44,838 nt of DNA from an uncultured Christensenellaceae bacterium (GCA_944380275.1 CALWHB010000010.1:1-44838); one strand, 5' to 3'. Shown: positions 25,621 to 34,104, counted from the stretch's first letter. Program-made: numbers and translations. The notes: generated by a model from the letters alone, not told the origin.

Positions 25621-25761
25621 ACCGCATTTTCTCGTTTTGAGAGATAAAAACGCAATCCGTTTTGTCCATAAAATCGTTAAATTATTAACATGGTGCAAAA
25701 AGTTGTGTTTTTAAGCGGTCAAAACCATCTTTCAGGTTCTTTTTTTGCCTTAAAGCGGGCG

Positions 25762-25878
25762 TCAGTCCTTGTTATACTGTCCGCTTTCGTTACAGCATTT
25801 GCCGCCGCACATCTTACCGCAGTCCTTGTTCTGCTGAGAACGGCAAGCCTTCTGCTTGTTCTGATTAGCTTTCTTCAT
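25762..25878 (-). CDS. Small cysteine-rich basic peptide (38 residues)
   Basis: This micro-gene encodes 38 residues rich in K, N and Q. Its five cysteines are C12, C20, C24, C28 and C29; the last four fall in CGKMCGGKCC. A full AAAGGAGG at 25894-25887 lies 8 nt before the ATG, far better than many larger genes here. There is no signal peptide or membrane segment. The cysteine spacing suggests metal binding (metallothionein-like) or a modified peptide, but I recognise no family, and no maturase gene is nearby. A TTGACA lies upstream at about 25951, but without a well-spaced -10. Confidence 0.6.
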   Translation of the reverse strand: MKKANQNKQKACRSQQNKDCGKMCGGKCCNESGQYNKD

Positions 25879-25989
25879 GACTAAAACCTCCTTTTTAGGC
25901 TAATTGTATTATGTGAGAGTGTAGGTGTTTTATCCGCAAGGGCTATTGTCAAAATTTTCCGTAGAAGAAAGTCTTGCACGTGAATTTTA

Positions 25990-27441
25990 TCAGTAAAAGG
26001 AAACGGAAAGAGAACTTTTAAGCGCGCCTCCAAGGCCTTTTACGCTGTCGTCAAGAGATTTAAACAGGTCCTCTGTTTCCGCAAAGTCAAGGCAGTATTG
26101 TTTTGCATATGCAGAAAGAGCTTTGCAAAAGACGTCTGTAGTTACGCTTTTCGCCGCTATGTCCGCGGCTATCGCGGCTTTGCAATATACGGTTACGTAA
26201 TAATCCGTATAATCTCTGTAATCGGTAGTGGCTCTGAATACGTCGCAAGACGCCGTTTCTCCGAGGGCGCGCTGTGAGGAAACATAATCGGTATAAGAGA
26301 TATGGTACTGATTTCGCAGAGCGTCGGCATAAGGGCGCATATTTTTCTTGTCAAAGTAAAGCAGGGTAGACCATTGCGCCAGCGATTCGTCCTGCCACGG
26401 TGCGGCAACCTGGTCGCTGCCTACAAGATAGTACCACCACTGATGAGCCACTTCGTGAGCGACCACTTTTTCGGTTTGGGTAAAAGACAGAGAGTTGCAA
26501 ATTACCGCGGCGTTGCTGAATTCTGCTCCTGAAGTCATAAAAGGCGTAAATATCAGAGAATACGTTTTCACAGGTAGTTCGCAAAAGGCGTCAGAGAAGA
26601 TTTGCAATGCATCCAGCGCGTATCCGGCGGCATATTCTCTTGTACCGTCGTGCATAACGTTTACAGTGTAGTCGTTTTGTGTAATTGTAGATATTTGCGC
26701 AACGGGCGACATAAAAAGCGCGATGTCGCGCAAGCCGTCTGCTTTAAAAATTGTTTTCCCGTCCTGAGATTTGATTTCGGGTGCAGAGCATATCGCCGCC
26801 CAGTCCCGTGGACAGTTGAGAGTGAGTTCGTAGTCTGCACAGTCGAAGACAAATGGGTCGCCGGTGCTTTCGTATTCGTAAAATACGAAACGGGTCGGGT
26901 CAACGTCGTCCGATACGCTGCGGCAAAGCACGGGATAGAAAAAAGTCAGATTTATCGAAAAATCGTTATAGCCGTATCGCGCGTTATTGAGAGGCAGAGT
27001 CAGGTCGAAATCGAAATTAATATCCGTGCTATCTCCGTTTTTCAGGGGAGATAAAAGTTCTATCTCTATTTTGCAAGGGGTTTTGCATATCGTCGCACTT
27101 TCAACGTCGTTTCCGTTTGCCTGATAAAAGACGTATCCTCCGGCGTTAATTCCGTACGGATAGGCGGCAGAAAGCATTGACGGGTCGACAGGCAACGGGT
27201 TTTTAAGGGTAAAAGCGTCGGGATAAAAGGCAAATACGAGATTTTTTACTGGAGAATCGGAATAATTCGTTATGCGGGTCGTCTGACTGACGCTCACTTT
27301 GTTTTCGGCATCGTCCACGTCGACGGTGATATTATAGTCGGCATGCAGGTTCTCTTGCGCCGACACGCTTTCGCAAGAGGTGAATATAAAGACAGAAGAC
27401 AACATGAGCAGAACCGTAACAGTCAGGACAAAAAACTTCAT
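25990..27441 (-). CDS. M1-family-like zinc metallopeptidase, lipoprotein
   Basis: The protein (483 residues from the ATG at 27441) has a lipoprotein signal peptide with lipobox FTSC (cysteine 23). It should be tethered outside the membrane. The catalytic gluzincin motif HEVAHQWW (H329, E330, H333) is followed 18 residues later by the third zinc ligand E352, the M1 spacing. SGAEFSNAAV upstream takes the place of the exopeptidase GAMEN loop, but lacks its methionine-glutamate, so aminopeptidase specificity is uncertain. The N-terminal half is a beta-rich domain as in M1 enzymes. No Shine-Dalgarno is visible before the ATG; the long frame upstream from a TTG is rejected because the signal peptide begins at 27441. 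Confidence 0.88.
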   Translation of the reverse strand: MKFFVLTVTVLLMLSSVFIFTSCESVSAQENLHADYNITVDVDDAENKVSVSQTTRITNYSDSPVKNLVFAFYPDAFTLKNPLPVDPSMLSAAYPYGINAGGYVFYQANGNDVESATICKTPCKIEIELLSPLKNGDSTDINFDFDLTLPLNNARYGYNDFSINLTFFYPVLCRSVSDDVDPTRFVFYEYESTGDPFVFDCADYELTLNCPRDWAAICSAPEIKSQDGKTIFKADGLRDIALFMSPVAQISTITQNDYTVNVMHDGTREYAAGYALDALQIFSDAFCELPVKTYSLIFTPFMTSGAEFSNAAVICNSLSFTQTEKVVAHEVAHQWWYYLVGSDQVAAPWQDESLAQWSTLLYFDKKNMRPYADALRNQYHISYTDYVSSQRALGETASCDVFRATTDYRDYTDYYVTVYCKAAIAADIAAKSVTTDVFCKALSAYAKQYCLDFAETEDLFKSLDDSVKGLGGALKSSLSVSFY

Positions 27442-27564
27442 ATTATTAGATATTAGATTTCGGGACGTCTTATGCGTAACCGACGGGGACAACAGCTGCA
27501 GCTGAAGTAATTAAACGATATTGCAATATGTGGCGCGACGGCGGTGCTGCGCGTATTTTCAGCC

Positions 27565-27593
27565 TTGACAATATGCGCGCGCGACTCTATAAT
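27565..27593 (+). promoter_or_regulatory. Promoter of the SPFH/zinc-ribbon operon
   Basis: TTGACA (27565-27570) and TATAAT (27588-27593) are separated by 17 bp, a perfect consensus. The transcript begins near 27600, about 45 nt before the start codon. Confidence 0.82.
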
Positions 27594-27643
27594 ATAATCA
27601 ATAAGCAAAACCGCGGTTTTAGACCGAAGGAGGATAATTATAT

Positions 27644-28777
27644 ATGGGTTTAGGCGATTTTTTTAAAAGACAATTCCGCAAGGTAATTCAGTGGGAGAGC
27701 GACGACAAAGACCAGATAGTCTGGAAATTTCCGCTTGAACGCAAAGAAGAGATAATGAGAAAGTCCACTCTGGTAGTCAGAGAGGGACAAAAAGCTATTT
27801 TTATAAAGGAAGGCAAACTGTGCGACGTCTTCGGACCCGGAACTTACGAACTGGACGACATAAAGAATATCCCTATACTTACCGCACTCTATCACTGGAA
27901 GACGGCGTGGGAAAGCCCGTATACCGGGGACTTGTACTTCGTTTCCACGAGGCAGTTCATAGACAATAAATGGGGTACGCCCAATCCCGTGATGATGAAA
28001 GACAAGGATTTCGGCATGGTACGCGTACGCGGTTTCGGCGTTTATTCGTTTGCGGTAGGCGTTCCTACTTATGCGATGAACGAACTTTTCGGTGCGACCG
28101 GAGGGCTTAACGTGTCGGACGTGGACGGTTATTTCAAAAAGATAATCGTCAGCGTACTTACAAATTCGATAGCAGAATCCGGGGTCAGCGCGCTCGAACT
28201 TGCGGCGCATTACGACGACATATCTCAGATTGCTCTCGAAAAGATGAGAGAAGATTTCGGCAGGATGGGCATAGAGATAAAAGGGCTTTATATTGAAAAC
28301 CTTTCTGTGCCTGAAGAGGTCGAGAAGATGATAGACAAGCGCACTTCCGTAGGCGTCATGGGCGACGCTATGCAGGGTTACGCGCAGATGGAAACGCTGG
28401 GCGCGATGCGCGACGCAGCGAAAAATCCCGGTTCAAGCGGAAGTATGGCAAACGCAGGCATAGGACTTGGCGCGGGACTTGGCATAGGCAGGATGTTTGT
28501 AGAAGGGATGTCCGCGGCAACGACCGCAGAGGCGAAAGATAAATGTCCTCATTGCGGCGCAGTAGTAAAGAAAGGCGCGAAATTCTGTCCCGAGTGCGGC
28601 AAGGAAATGACCGACGAAAAGAAAATCTGCCCCGTATGCGGCGCAAGCGTAAAGAAAGGCGCAAAGTTCTGCCCTGAGTGCGGCGCAGGATTAGGAAACA
28701 AGAAGTGTCCTGAGTGCGGCAAAGAAGTCCCTGCAGGAACAAAGTTCTGCCCTGAGTGCGGAAAGAAAATCAAATAA
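27644..28777 (+). CDS. SPFH-domain protein with three C-terminal zinc ribbons (YdjI-like)
   Basis: The 377-residue protein has an N-terminal virion-core/SPFH-like domain (about residues 1-260), starting MGLGDFFKRQFRKVIQW and including VREGQKAIFIKEGKL. A glycine/alanine-rich linker follows (260-300), then three tandem double-CxxC zinc ribbons (about 301-377). The coding DNA of the ribbons is itself repetitive. It strongly resembles B. subtilis YdjI, which acts with YdjG/YdjH and the phage-shock protein PspA in membrane stress. Its partner gene follows 20 nt later. AAGGAGG lies upstream of the ATG. No PspA gene is in this window. Confidence 0.88.
   Translation: MGLGDFFKRQFRKVIQWESDDKDQIVWKFPLERKEEIMRKSTLVVREGQKAIFIKEGKLCDVFGPGTYELDDIKNIPILTALYHWKTAWESPYTGDLYFVSTRQFIDNKWGTPNPVMMKDKDFGMVRVRGFGVYSFAVGVPTYAMNELFGATGGLNVSDVDGYFKKIIVSVLTNSIAESGVSALELAAHYDDISQIALEKMREDFGRMGIEIKGLYIENLSVPEEVEKMIDKRTSVGVMGDAMQGYAQMETLGAMRDAAKNPGSSGSMANAGIGLGAGLGIGRMFVEGMSAATTAEAKDKCPHCGAVVKKGAKFCPECGKEMTDEKKICPVCGASVKKGAKFCPECGAGLGNKKCPECGKEVPAGTKFCPECGKKIK
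28544..28774 (+). repeat. Tandem zinc-ribbon coding repeats
   Basis: Three near-identical modules of about 69-81 nt each encode CPxCG...KFCPECG. The stretch AAGTTCTGCCCTGAGTGCGG occurs identically twice (near 28667 and 28742), and the segment around GTAAAGAAAGGCGC is shared by modules 1 and 2. The similarity at DNA level suggests recent internal duplication. Confidence 0.65.
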
Positions 28778-28797
28778 GATTAAACCGGAAATAAAAG

Positions 28798-29898
28798 ATG
28801 CAGAAGGAAGAAGTCAAAGACGTAACGTCCGCCGTTGAGGTGGAGAGCGATACTTTCAAATGTCCGGGGTGCGGAAATTTTCTCAAATACGACCCCGACT
28901 GCGGCAAGCTCAAATGCGATTATTGCGGAGTAGAAAAGGACGTACCCGTTCCGACAGAGCCGATGGAGTTGTATTATACCTCGCTTTCAGAGCAAGGATT
29001 CAGCGGCTGGGGAGAGGTGAAGTGTATACAATGTCCGGTGTGCGGGGCAAAGACGATGCTGGAAAAATACCAGACGGTTACCGTATGCCCGTTTTGCGGC
29101 GCGCCAAATGTCGTTGAAAGCGACGAAGTGCCGGGACTCAAGCCCAACGCCATACTGCCGTTCAGGATTTCGGAAACCAAAGCGCACGCGAGTCTTCAGA
29201 AGTGGATGAGCAAGAAATTCCTTGCGCCCTCCAACCTGAAAAAAACGGCAAAAACATCAAAAATGAGCGGTGTATACGTACCGTCGTGGACTTTCGATTC
29301 CAACGTGTATGCGACATACGAGGCAAGGCTGGGCAAAACTTATACTGTTACCGTGGGCAGCGGCAAGAACAGACGTACCGAAACAAGGGTGAGATGGTAT
29401 CACGTTTCGGGTTCCATAAATTCGTTTTTTGACGACGTGCTTATAGGCGCAAGCACAAAGCTTACGCAGAAACAGCTCACGAAACTGGGCGGTTTCGATA
29501 CAAAAAATTCGATACAGTATGAAGAAGAGTATCTTTCTGGTTATTCTGCAGAAAGGTATTCTCAGGGACTGGATGCGAGCTGGGAAGCTGCAAAAGACAT
29601 AATGATTGACAACGTAAGGTCGCAGATACGCAACAGGTATCCGGACGCGGACAGAGTGGATTACATAAACGTAAGTCCCGTATTCAACGAAACCAAATAT
29701 AAATACGTGCTTGCACCGATATGGGCGAGTTCTTACCGCTATAAGGGCAAGGATTACGGTTTTGTCGTAAACGGAAGAAACGGCAGGACTGTCGGCAAAG
29801 CTCCGCTGTCGCCGCTCAAGACGTTCTTCTTCTCTCTTTTCTGCATGGGCGTCGCCGGACTTCTCATATATATCATTTATCTGCTCTTTGTGTCATAA
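28798..29898 (+). CDS. Zinc-ribbon membrane protein (YdjG/TFIIB-type zinc finger-like)
   Basis: The 366-residue protein begins with two zinc-binding modules: C22, C25, C40, C43 and then C76, C79 or C82, C97, C100. A middle domain (about 130-335) contains VYVPSWTFDSNVYATYEA, and one transmembrane helix lies at the C-terminus (about 340-364). This matches the YdjG-type zinc-ribbon proteins that recruit YdjI to the membrane. It is 20 nt after the SPFH gene on the same transcript. A weak GGAA precedes the ATG. The molecular role of the middle domain is not known to me. Confidence 0.82.
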   Translation: MQKEEVKDVTSAVEVESDTFKCPGCGNFLKYDPDCGKLKCDYCGVEKDVPVPTEPMELYYTSLSEQGFSGWGEVKCIQCPVCGAKTMLEKYQTVTVCPFCGAPNVVESDEVPGLKPNAILPFRISETKAHASLQKWMSKKFLAPSNLKKTAKTSKMSGVYVPSWTFDSNVYATYEARLGKTYTVTVGSGKNRRTETRVRWYHVSGSINSFFDDVLIGASTKLTQKQLTKLGGFDTKNSIQYEEEYLSGYSAERYSQGLDASWEAAKDIMIDNVRSQIRNRYPDADRVDYINVSPVFNETKYKYVLAPIWASSYRYKGKDYGFVVNGRNGRTVGKAPLSPLKTFFFSLFCMGVAGLLIYIIYLLFVS

Positions 29899-29911
29899 AA
29901 GAGAAAAACGC

Positions 29912-29940
29912 TTGCTTTATCTGCGGCAATTATATAAAAT
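29912..29940 (+). promoter_or_regulatory. Possible promoter of the DUF1858 gene
   Basis: TTGCTT (29912-29917) and TAAAAT (29935-29940) have a 17-bp spacer. The transcript would begin near 29947 directly on an imperfect GC hairpin (29946-29971; TAGCGGG against CCCGCGCTA). Confidence 0.45.
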
Positions 29941-30004
29941 ATTGATAGCGGGTGCGTGCGCGCCCGCGCTATATATAATATTGATAAAATAAATAATAAT
30001 ATAT

Positions 30005-30018
30005 AAGGGAATTCCCTT
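30005..30018. promoter_or_regulatory. 14-bp perfect palindrome before DUF1858 gene
   Basis: AAGGGAATTCCCTT sits 3 nt before the GGAGGT ribosome binding site (30022-30027). In RNA it could pair across transcripts or form a small dyad; as DNA it could be an operator. It is the only such site in the window. Confidence 0.4.
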
Positions 30019-30031
30019 GACGGAGGTAAAT

Positions 30032-30232
30032 ATGATAACCAAGGATATGCTTATAGCAGACGCGCTCAAGCAGGGCAACGTCGACGCGATAGCGAACGTA
30101 CTTTTCAGCGTAGGTATGCATTGTCTGGGCTGTGCACTTGCTCACAACGAAACTGTTGAGGACGCAGCAAACGCTCACGGCGTAGACGTAGACGAACTCG
30201 TAGAAAAACTCAACGAGGCGGCAAAGAGCTGA
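30032..30232 (+). CDS. DUF1858 domain protein
   Basis: The 66-residue protein matches DUF1858, a small alpha-helical domain often fused or adjacent to hybrid-cluster, nitroreductase or iron-sulfur proteins in anaerobes. The conserved cysteine pair is C31 and C34 (MHCLGCALAHNETVE). I start it at the ATG preceded by GGAGGT; the frame could be read from a TTG 15 nt earlier, which has no ribosome binding site. It is monocistronic and ends at a strong terminator. Its biochemical function is not established. Confidence 0.9.
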   Translation: MITKDMLIADALKQGNVDAIANVLFSVGMHCLGCALAHNETVEDAANAHGVDVDELVEKLNEAAKS

Positions 30233-30248
30233 AAAAGCTTTGCGCGAT

Positions 30249-30280
30249 AAACGCGCTCCGCTTTGTCGGGGCGCGTTTTT
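30249..30280 (+). terminator. Terminator after the DUF1858 gene
   Basis: AAACGCGCTCCG (30249-30260) and CGGGGCGCGTTT (30267-30278) pair over 12 bp with one G-T, around CTTTGT, ending in TTTTT. It isolates the DUF1858 unit from the ribosomal operon. Confidence 0.88.
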
Positions 30281-30374
30281 ACAACTTATATTTATGAAAA
30301 ATCGATGTTTTTGTCAAAAAAATGTGATTTTACATAAATTTTACATTTCTTCAAAACTTTTTTATTTCAAATAT

Positions 30375-30403
30375 TTGACTTAATATAAATATACCTATAT
30401 AAT
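30375..30403 (+). promoter_or_regulatory. S10 operon promoter
   Basis: TTGACT (30375-30380) and TATAAT (30398-30403) are spaced by 17 bp, preceded by an A/T-rich block that may serve as an UP element. Transcription would begin near 30410, giving a leader of about 177 nt before rpsJ. Confidence 0.82.
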
Positions 30404-30409
30404 CACTTT

Positions 30410-30586
30410 TGCACCGCGAAAAACGGGATGATGCGGGAGGTTACTGCAAAAAGCAGAGAATTTCCGCGGACAAGTGTCCGACAATCGGGCGACTAACGAA
30501 GGCGAACTGCACGCCTTTTATAAAAGTCGCGGTGTGAAACACGTGGATACGTGAACAAGAAAGTTAGGAAAAAGGAGAAAAAGACA
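30410..30586 (+). promoter_or_regulatory. Structured 5' leader of the S10 operon
   Basis: The leader folds locally many times. CTGC/GCAG (30444-30456) and CGGAC/GTCCG (30467-30480) form hairpins. The outer helix GCGACT (30489-30494)/AGTCGC (30525-30530) encloses AAGGCG/CGCCTT (30499-30517), which is followed by TTATAA. GTGT/ACAC (30532-30542) and CACGT/ACGTG (30540-30553) overlap and compete. The last pair ends near the rpsJ ribosome binding site. This may be an r-protein autoregulatory element or attenuator, but the binding protein is not known from this sequence. Confidence 0.55.
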
Positions 30587-30895
30587 ATGGCAGGACAAAT
30601 CATCAGAATAAGACTCAGAGCTTATGACCACAACCTCATCGACGAGGCAGCAAGCAAAATCGTCGATACCGTTACCAGACACGGCGTTAAGGTAAGCGGA
30701 CCTATTCCTCTTCCCACAGAAAAGGAAGTCGTTACCATACTTCGTGCGGTACACAAATATAAGGACAGCAGAGAGCAGTTTGAGCTGAGAACTCACAAAA
30801 GACTCATCGACATTTACAATCCGTCCGCAAAAGCGGTCGAGGCGTTGATGAAACTGACGCTGCCCGCAGGCGTAGATATCAAAATCAAACTCTGA
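30587..30895 (+). CDS. rpsJ: 30S ribosomal protein S10 (NusE)
   Basis: S10 is a 30S head protein and, as NusE, an antitermination partner. The 102-residue length and the conserved [15 protein letters not shown] start identify it. The ATG at 30587 follows GGAG; an upstream GTG frame at 30551 is not used. It opens the S10-spc superoperon; L3 begins 82 nt later. Confidence 0.97.
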   Translation: MAGQIIRIRLRAYDHNLIDEAASKIVDTVTRHGVKVSGPIPLPTEKEVVTILRAVHKYKDSREQFELRTHKRLIDIYNPSAKAVEALMKLTLPAGVDIKIKL

Positions 30896-30977
30896 TATCG
30901 CAAACAGACAAGACAACAATACGGTTCTGCGTTTCCCAAAAGCGCAGACGAAATAAATACGGAGGTGAACTTTATCT

Positions 30978-31610
30978 ATGAATAAAGCAATCATTGGAAA
31001 GAAATTGGGTATGAGCCAAATCTTCACCGAGGACGGCACCGTAATACCGGTAACGGTAGTTGAGGCAGGTCCGTGCCCCGTAGTTCAGAAGAAGACTCAG
31101 GAAAAGGACGGTTACAGCGCACTTCAGGTAGCGTTCGGCGACATCAAGGCAAAGAACGTAACCAAACCCGTCAAAGGCCACTTCGAAAAGGCAGGCGTAG
31201 CTCCCAAAAGACATCTCAGAGAGATTAAAGTGGACAACGCTGACAGCGTAGAGGTAGGCAGCAACATTACCTGCGACGTGTTCGCAGTCGGCGACAAAGT
31301 CGACGTTGTGGGCATCTCCAAAGGTAAGGGCTTTACCGGTGCGATTAAGAGATGGAACCAGCACTGCGGACCTATGGCACACGGTTCCGGCTATCACAGA
31401 GGCGTTGGTTCTCTGAGCGCGAACTCGACTCCTTCGAGAGTTTTCAAGAACAAGAAGATGTCCGGACATTGGGGTAACGAAAAGGTTACCGTCCAGAATC
31501 TGACCGTCGTCAGAGTGGACAAAGAGCGCAACCTGCTGCTCATCAAGGGCGCGATTCCCGGTAATAAGGGCGGCATCGTTACCGTGAAGACCAGCTACAA
31601 GGCACAATAA
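30978..31610 (+). CDS. rplC: 50S ribosomal protein L3
   Basis: L3 reaches into the peptidyl-transferase centre and starts 50S assembly. The 210-residue product has the [10 protein letters not shown] start region and the long loop [27 protein letters not shown] precedes the ATG. The 82-nt gap after S10 has no terminator. Confidence 0.97.
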   Translation: MNKAIIGKKLGMSQIFTEDGTVIPVTVVEAGPCPVVQKKTQEKDGYSALQVAFGDIKAKNVTKPVKGHFEKAGVAPKRHLREIKVDNADSVEVGSNITCDVFAVGDKVDVVGISKGKGFTGAIKRWNQHCGPMAHGSGYHRGVGSLSANSTPSRVFKNKKMSGHWGNEKVTVQNLTVVRVDKERNLLLIKGAIPGNKGGIVTVKTSYKAQ

Positions 31611-31621
31611 GGAGAATCGAA

Positions 31622-32260
31622 ATGAAAGTAGACGTTTTTGATATAAGTGCGAAGAAAGTGGGCACGATGGAGCTGTCCGACGCGGTATTCGCTCAGGAAT
31701 ACAACGAGCCGCTCGTACACCAGGTAGTCGTCGCTCAGATGGCAAACAAGAGACAGGGCAACAAGAGCACCCTTACCCGCAGCGAAGTCAGAGGCGGCGG
31801 TATCAAGCCGTGGAGACAGAAGGGTACCGGTCGTGCGAGACAGGGTTCCATCAGAAGTCCTCAGTGGACGGGCGGCGGCGTAGTTTTCGCTCCCAAGCAG
31901 AGAGATTTCTCTCAGAAGATCAATAAGAAGATGAAGTTTGCGGCAACCATCAGCGCGCTGAGCGCAAAAGTAGCGGACGGCGATTTCATCGTTCTGGACG
32001 AGCTCAAGCTCAAGGAAGCAAAGACGAAGCTGATGGCTGCTGTTCTGAAAAACTTCGGTATCGAAAGCAGAGTTCTTCTTATCGTTTCCGAAAGCGACGA
32101 AACCGTTTTGAGAGCAAGCGCGAATATCGCTAACCTCACGGTCATCAACGCGGACCTCGTCAACGTATACGACTTAGCGGCAAACGCTAAATGCATCGTT
32201 ACCAAAGCGGCGGTCGAAAAGCTCGAAAAGGCTTACAACTTAGAGGAGGTAGCCGAGTAA
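31622..32260 (+). CDS. rplD: 50S ribosomal protein L4
   Basis: L4 lines the exit tunnel; in gamma-proteobacteria it also represses the S10 operon. The 212-residue protein carries the tunnel loop around GGGIKPWRQKGTGRARQGSI. AAGGAG lies upstream. Its TAA overlaps the L23 ATG by one base (TAATG). Confidence 0.97.
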   Translation: MKVDVFDISAKKVGTMELSDAVFAQEYNEPLVHQVVVAQMANKRQGNKSTLTRSEVRGGGIKPWRQKGTGRARQGSIRSPQWTGGGVVFAPKQRDFSQKINKKMKFAATISALSAKVADGDFIVLDELKLKEAKTKLMAAVLKNFGIESRVLLIVSESDETVLRASANIANLTVINADLVNVYDLAANAKCIVTKAAVEKLEKAYNLEEVAE

Positions 32261-32550
32261 TGAACAAGTACGACATTATCATCAGCCCGCTCATGAGCGA
32301 AAAGAGCTTCGACGGCATCCAGTCCAAGAAGTACACGTTCAAAGTTGACAAAAGGGCGACTAAAACGCAGATAAAGGTAGCAATCGAGGATATCTTCGGC
32401 GTCAAGGTTGAAAAGGTAAACACCTCCAACTACGACGGCAAGACCAAGAGAATGGGCAGAAACGAGGGTAAAACCGCGGCTTTCAAGAAAGCGATCGTTC
32501 AGCTCAAAGCAGACAGCAAACCCATCGAGTTCTTCGAGAGTTTGACCTGA
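32260..32550 (+). CDS. rplW: 50S ribosomal protein L23
   Basis: L23 sits at the tunnel exit and docks trigger factor and SRP. The 96-residue reading from the ATG at 32260 starts [16 protein letters not shown], as in the family. A longer frame from 32191 overlaps L4 and is not used. GAGGAGGT lies just inside the end of L4. Confidence 0.96.
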   Translation: MNKYDIIISPLMSEKSFDGIQSKKYTFKVDKRATKTQIKVAIEDIFGVKVEKVNTSNYDGKTKRMGRNEGKTAAFKKAIVQLKADSKPIEFFESLT

Positions 32551-32566
32551 TAGGAGGACTAAGGAT

Positions 32567-33388
32567 ATGATAAAGAGATACAAACCTACTTCTCCCGCAC
32601 GCCGTTTCATGACGACCTCCGCTTTCAGCGAGATCACGACGACGACCCCCGAAAGAAGCTTGCTCGAAAGCAAGAACAAGACGGGCGGCAGAAACGCAAG
32701 CGGCAGGATCACGGTAAGACATATCGGCGGCGGAAACCGCAACAAATACCGTATCATCGACTTCAAGCGCAATAAGGACAACGTACCCGCAAAGGTCGCT
32801 TCCATCGAATACGATCCCAACCGCAGCGCAAACATCGCGCTCCTTCACTACGCGGACGGCGAAAAGAGATACATTCTCGCTCCCGTCGGACTCAACAAGG
32901 GCGACGTCGTAGTCAGCGGCGAGAACGCGGACATCAAGACGGGCAACAGTCTTCCCCTTGAGAAGATCCCCGTAGGTACGATGATACACAACATCGAGAT
33001 GCACCCCGGCAAGGGCGGTCAGATCGCGAGAGCGGCGGGCAACGCAGCGCAGCTCATGGCGAAAGAAGGCAAGTACGCGATACTCCGTATGCCCAGCGGC
33101 GAGATGAGATACATCCCCATCAAGTGCAAGGCAACGATCGGTCAGGTCGGCAATCTCGACCACGAAATCGTCAGCATCGGTAAAGCGGGACGCAAACGTC
33201 ATATGGGCGTCAAGCCGACCGTAAGAGGTGTGGTCATGAACCCCTGCGACCACCCGCACGGCGGTGGTGAAGGCAAGTCGCCTATCGGTATGCCCAGTCC
33301 TGTTACCCCGTGGGGCGTTCCCACTCTGGGTTACAAGACCAGAAAGAAGAACAAGAGCAACAAGTTCATAATCAAGCGTATCAACTAA
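32567..33388 (+). CDS. rplB: 50S ribosomal protein L2
   Basis: L2 is needed for subunit association and peptidyl transfer. The 273-residue protein has the central [33 protein letters not shown] block, including the conserved histidine of [14 protein letters not shown] precedes the ATG by a normal distance. Confidence 0.98.
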   Translation: MIKRYKPTSPARRFMTTSAFSEITTTTPERSLLESKNKTGGRNASGRITVRHIGGGNRNKYRIIDFKRNKDNVPAKVASIEYDPNRSANIALLHYADGEKRYILAPVGLNKGDVVVSGENADIKTGNSLPLEKIPVGTMIHNIEMHPGKGGQIARAAGNAAQLMAKEGKYAILRMPSGEMRYIPIKCKATIGQVGNLDHEIVSIGKAGRKRHMGVKPTVRGVVMNPCDHPHGGGEGKSPIGMPSPVTPWGVPTLGYKTRKKNKSNKFIIKRIN

Positions 33389-33402
33389 CGGAGGATTGAA
33401 AG

Positions 33403-33681
33403 ATGAGTAGATCGGTAAAGAAAGGACCTTTCGTAGAAGAAAGGCTTATCAAAAGAATCGTCGCAATGAACGAGAAGAACGAGAAAAAGGTCGTCAAGAC
33501 CTGGTCCCGCGCTTCCACGATCTTCCCCGATATGGTTGGTCACACGATTGCGGTTCACGACGGCAGAAAACACGTTCCCGTATACGTTACGGAAGATATG
33601 GTAGGTTGCAAGCTGGGCGAGTTCGCTCCGACCCGTACGTTCAAGGGTCACGCCGGCGAGAAGACCACCGGAAAGAAGTAA
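33403..33681 (+). CDS. rpsS: 30S ribosomal protein S19
   Basis: S19 lies in the 30S head and contacts the A-site finger. The 92-residue product begins [10 protein letters not shown] and contains the [23 protein letters not shown] core. GGAGG lies upstream, 14 nt after L2. Confidence 0.97.
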   Translation: MSRSVKKGPFVEERLIKRIVAMNEKNEKKVVKTWSRASTIFPDMVGHTIAVHDGRKHVPVYVTEDMVGCKLGEFAPTRTFKGHAGEKTTGKK

Positions 33682-33697
33682 GAGGAGGCAGACAGAA

Positions 33698-34087
33698 ATG
33701 GCAAAAAGAATAAGAGAAAAAGCTGCTACCCGTCAGGAAAACGCGGACAAGCGTCCCAGAGCGGTTGCGAAGTACGTCAGAATTTCTCCCGACAAGGTAA
33801 GAATAGTTCTCGACATTATCCGCGGCGCGAAATATACGGATGCGGTCGCTATCCTCAAGAATACGCAGAAAGCGGCGTGCGAGCCCCTTCTCAAGGTACT
33901 CAATTCCGCGGCTGCAAACGCAGAGAACAACCTCAGCCTCAGCAAGAGCGACCTTTACGTCGCAGAGTGCTATGCAAACGCAGGTCCGATACTCAAGAGA
34001 ATCAGACCCAGAGCTAAGGGCAGCGCTGCAAGAATCAACAAACGCACAAGCCACATCACCGTCGTTCTCGACGTGAAGGCAGAATAA
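33698..34087 (+). CDS. rplV: 50S ribosomal protein L22
   Basis: L22 lines the exit tunnel beside L4. The 129-residue protein has the family loop [21 protein letters not shown] near its end. AGAGGAGG precedes the start. Confidence 0.96.
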   Translation: MAKRIREKAATRQENADKRPRAVAKYVRISPDKVRIVLDIIRGAKYTDAVAILKNTQKAACEPLLKVLNSAAANAENNLSLSKSDLYVAECYANAGPILKRIRPRAKGSAARINKRTSHITVVLDVKAE

Positions 34088-34104
34088 TACAGGAGGTCAA
34101 CAAC

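Larger units (their letters stand above)
25349..25761. other. AT-rich intergenic region between aminotransferase and cysteine-rich peptide genes
   Basis: Apart from the promoter-hairpin unit at 25498-25620, I see no supported gene here. The first 100 nt carry AAGGAGGGG (about 25445-25452) but no start codon in range. A 90-codon minus-strand frame across the region is Phe/Ile-rich, has no ribosome binding site and crosses the hairpin; I do not accept it. Confidence 0.5.

Noticed and set aside
25426..25698. 90-codon minus-strand frame in the AT-rich spacer
   Set aside because: It crosses the strong hairpin, is dominated by F, I, K and Y as expected of AT-rich DNA, and has no ribosome binding site.
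25690..25884. 64-codon plus-strand frame opposite the cysteine-rich peptide
   Set aside because: It is antisense to the better supported micro-gene and has no ribosome binding site; its leucine/alanine/serine-rich composition looks like a reversed coding sequence.
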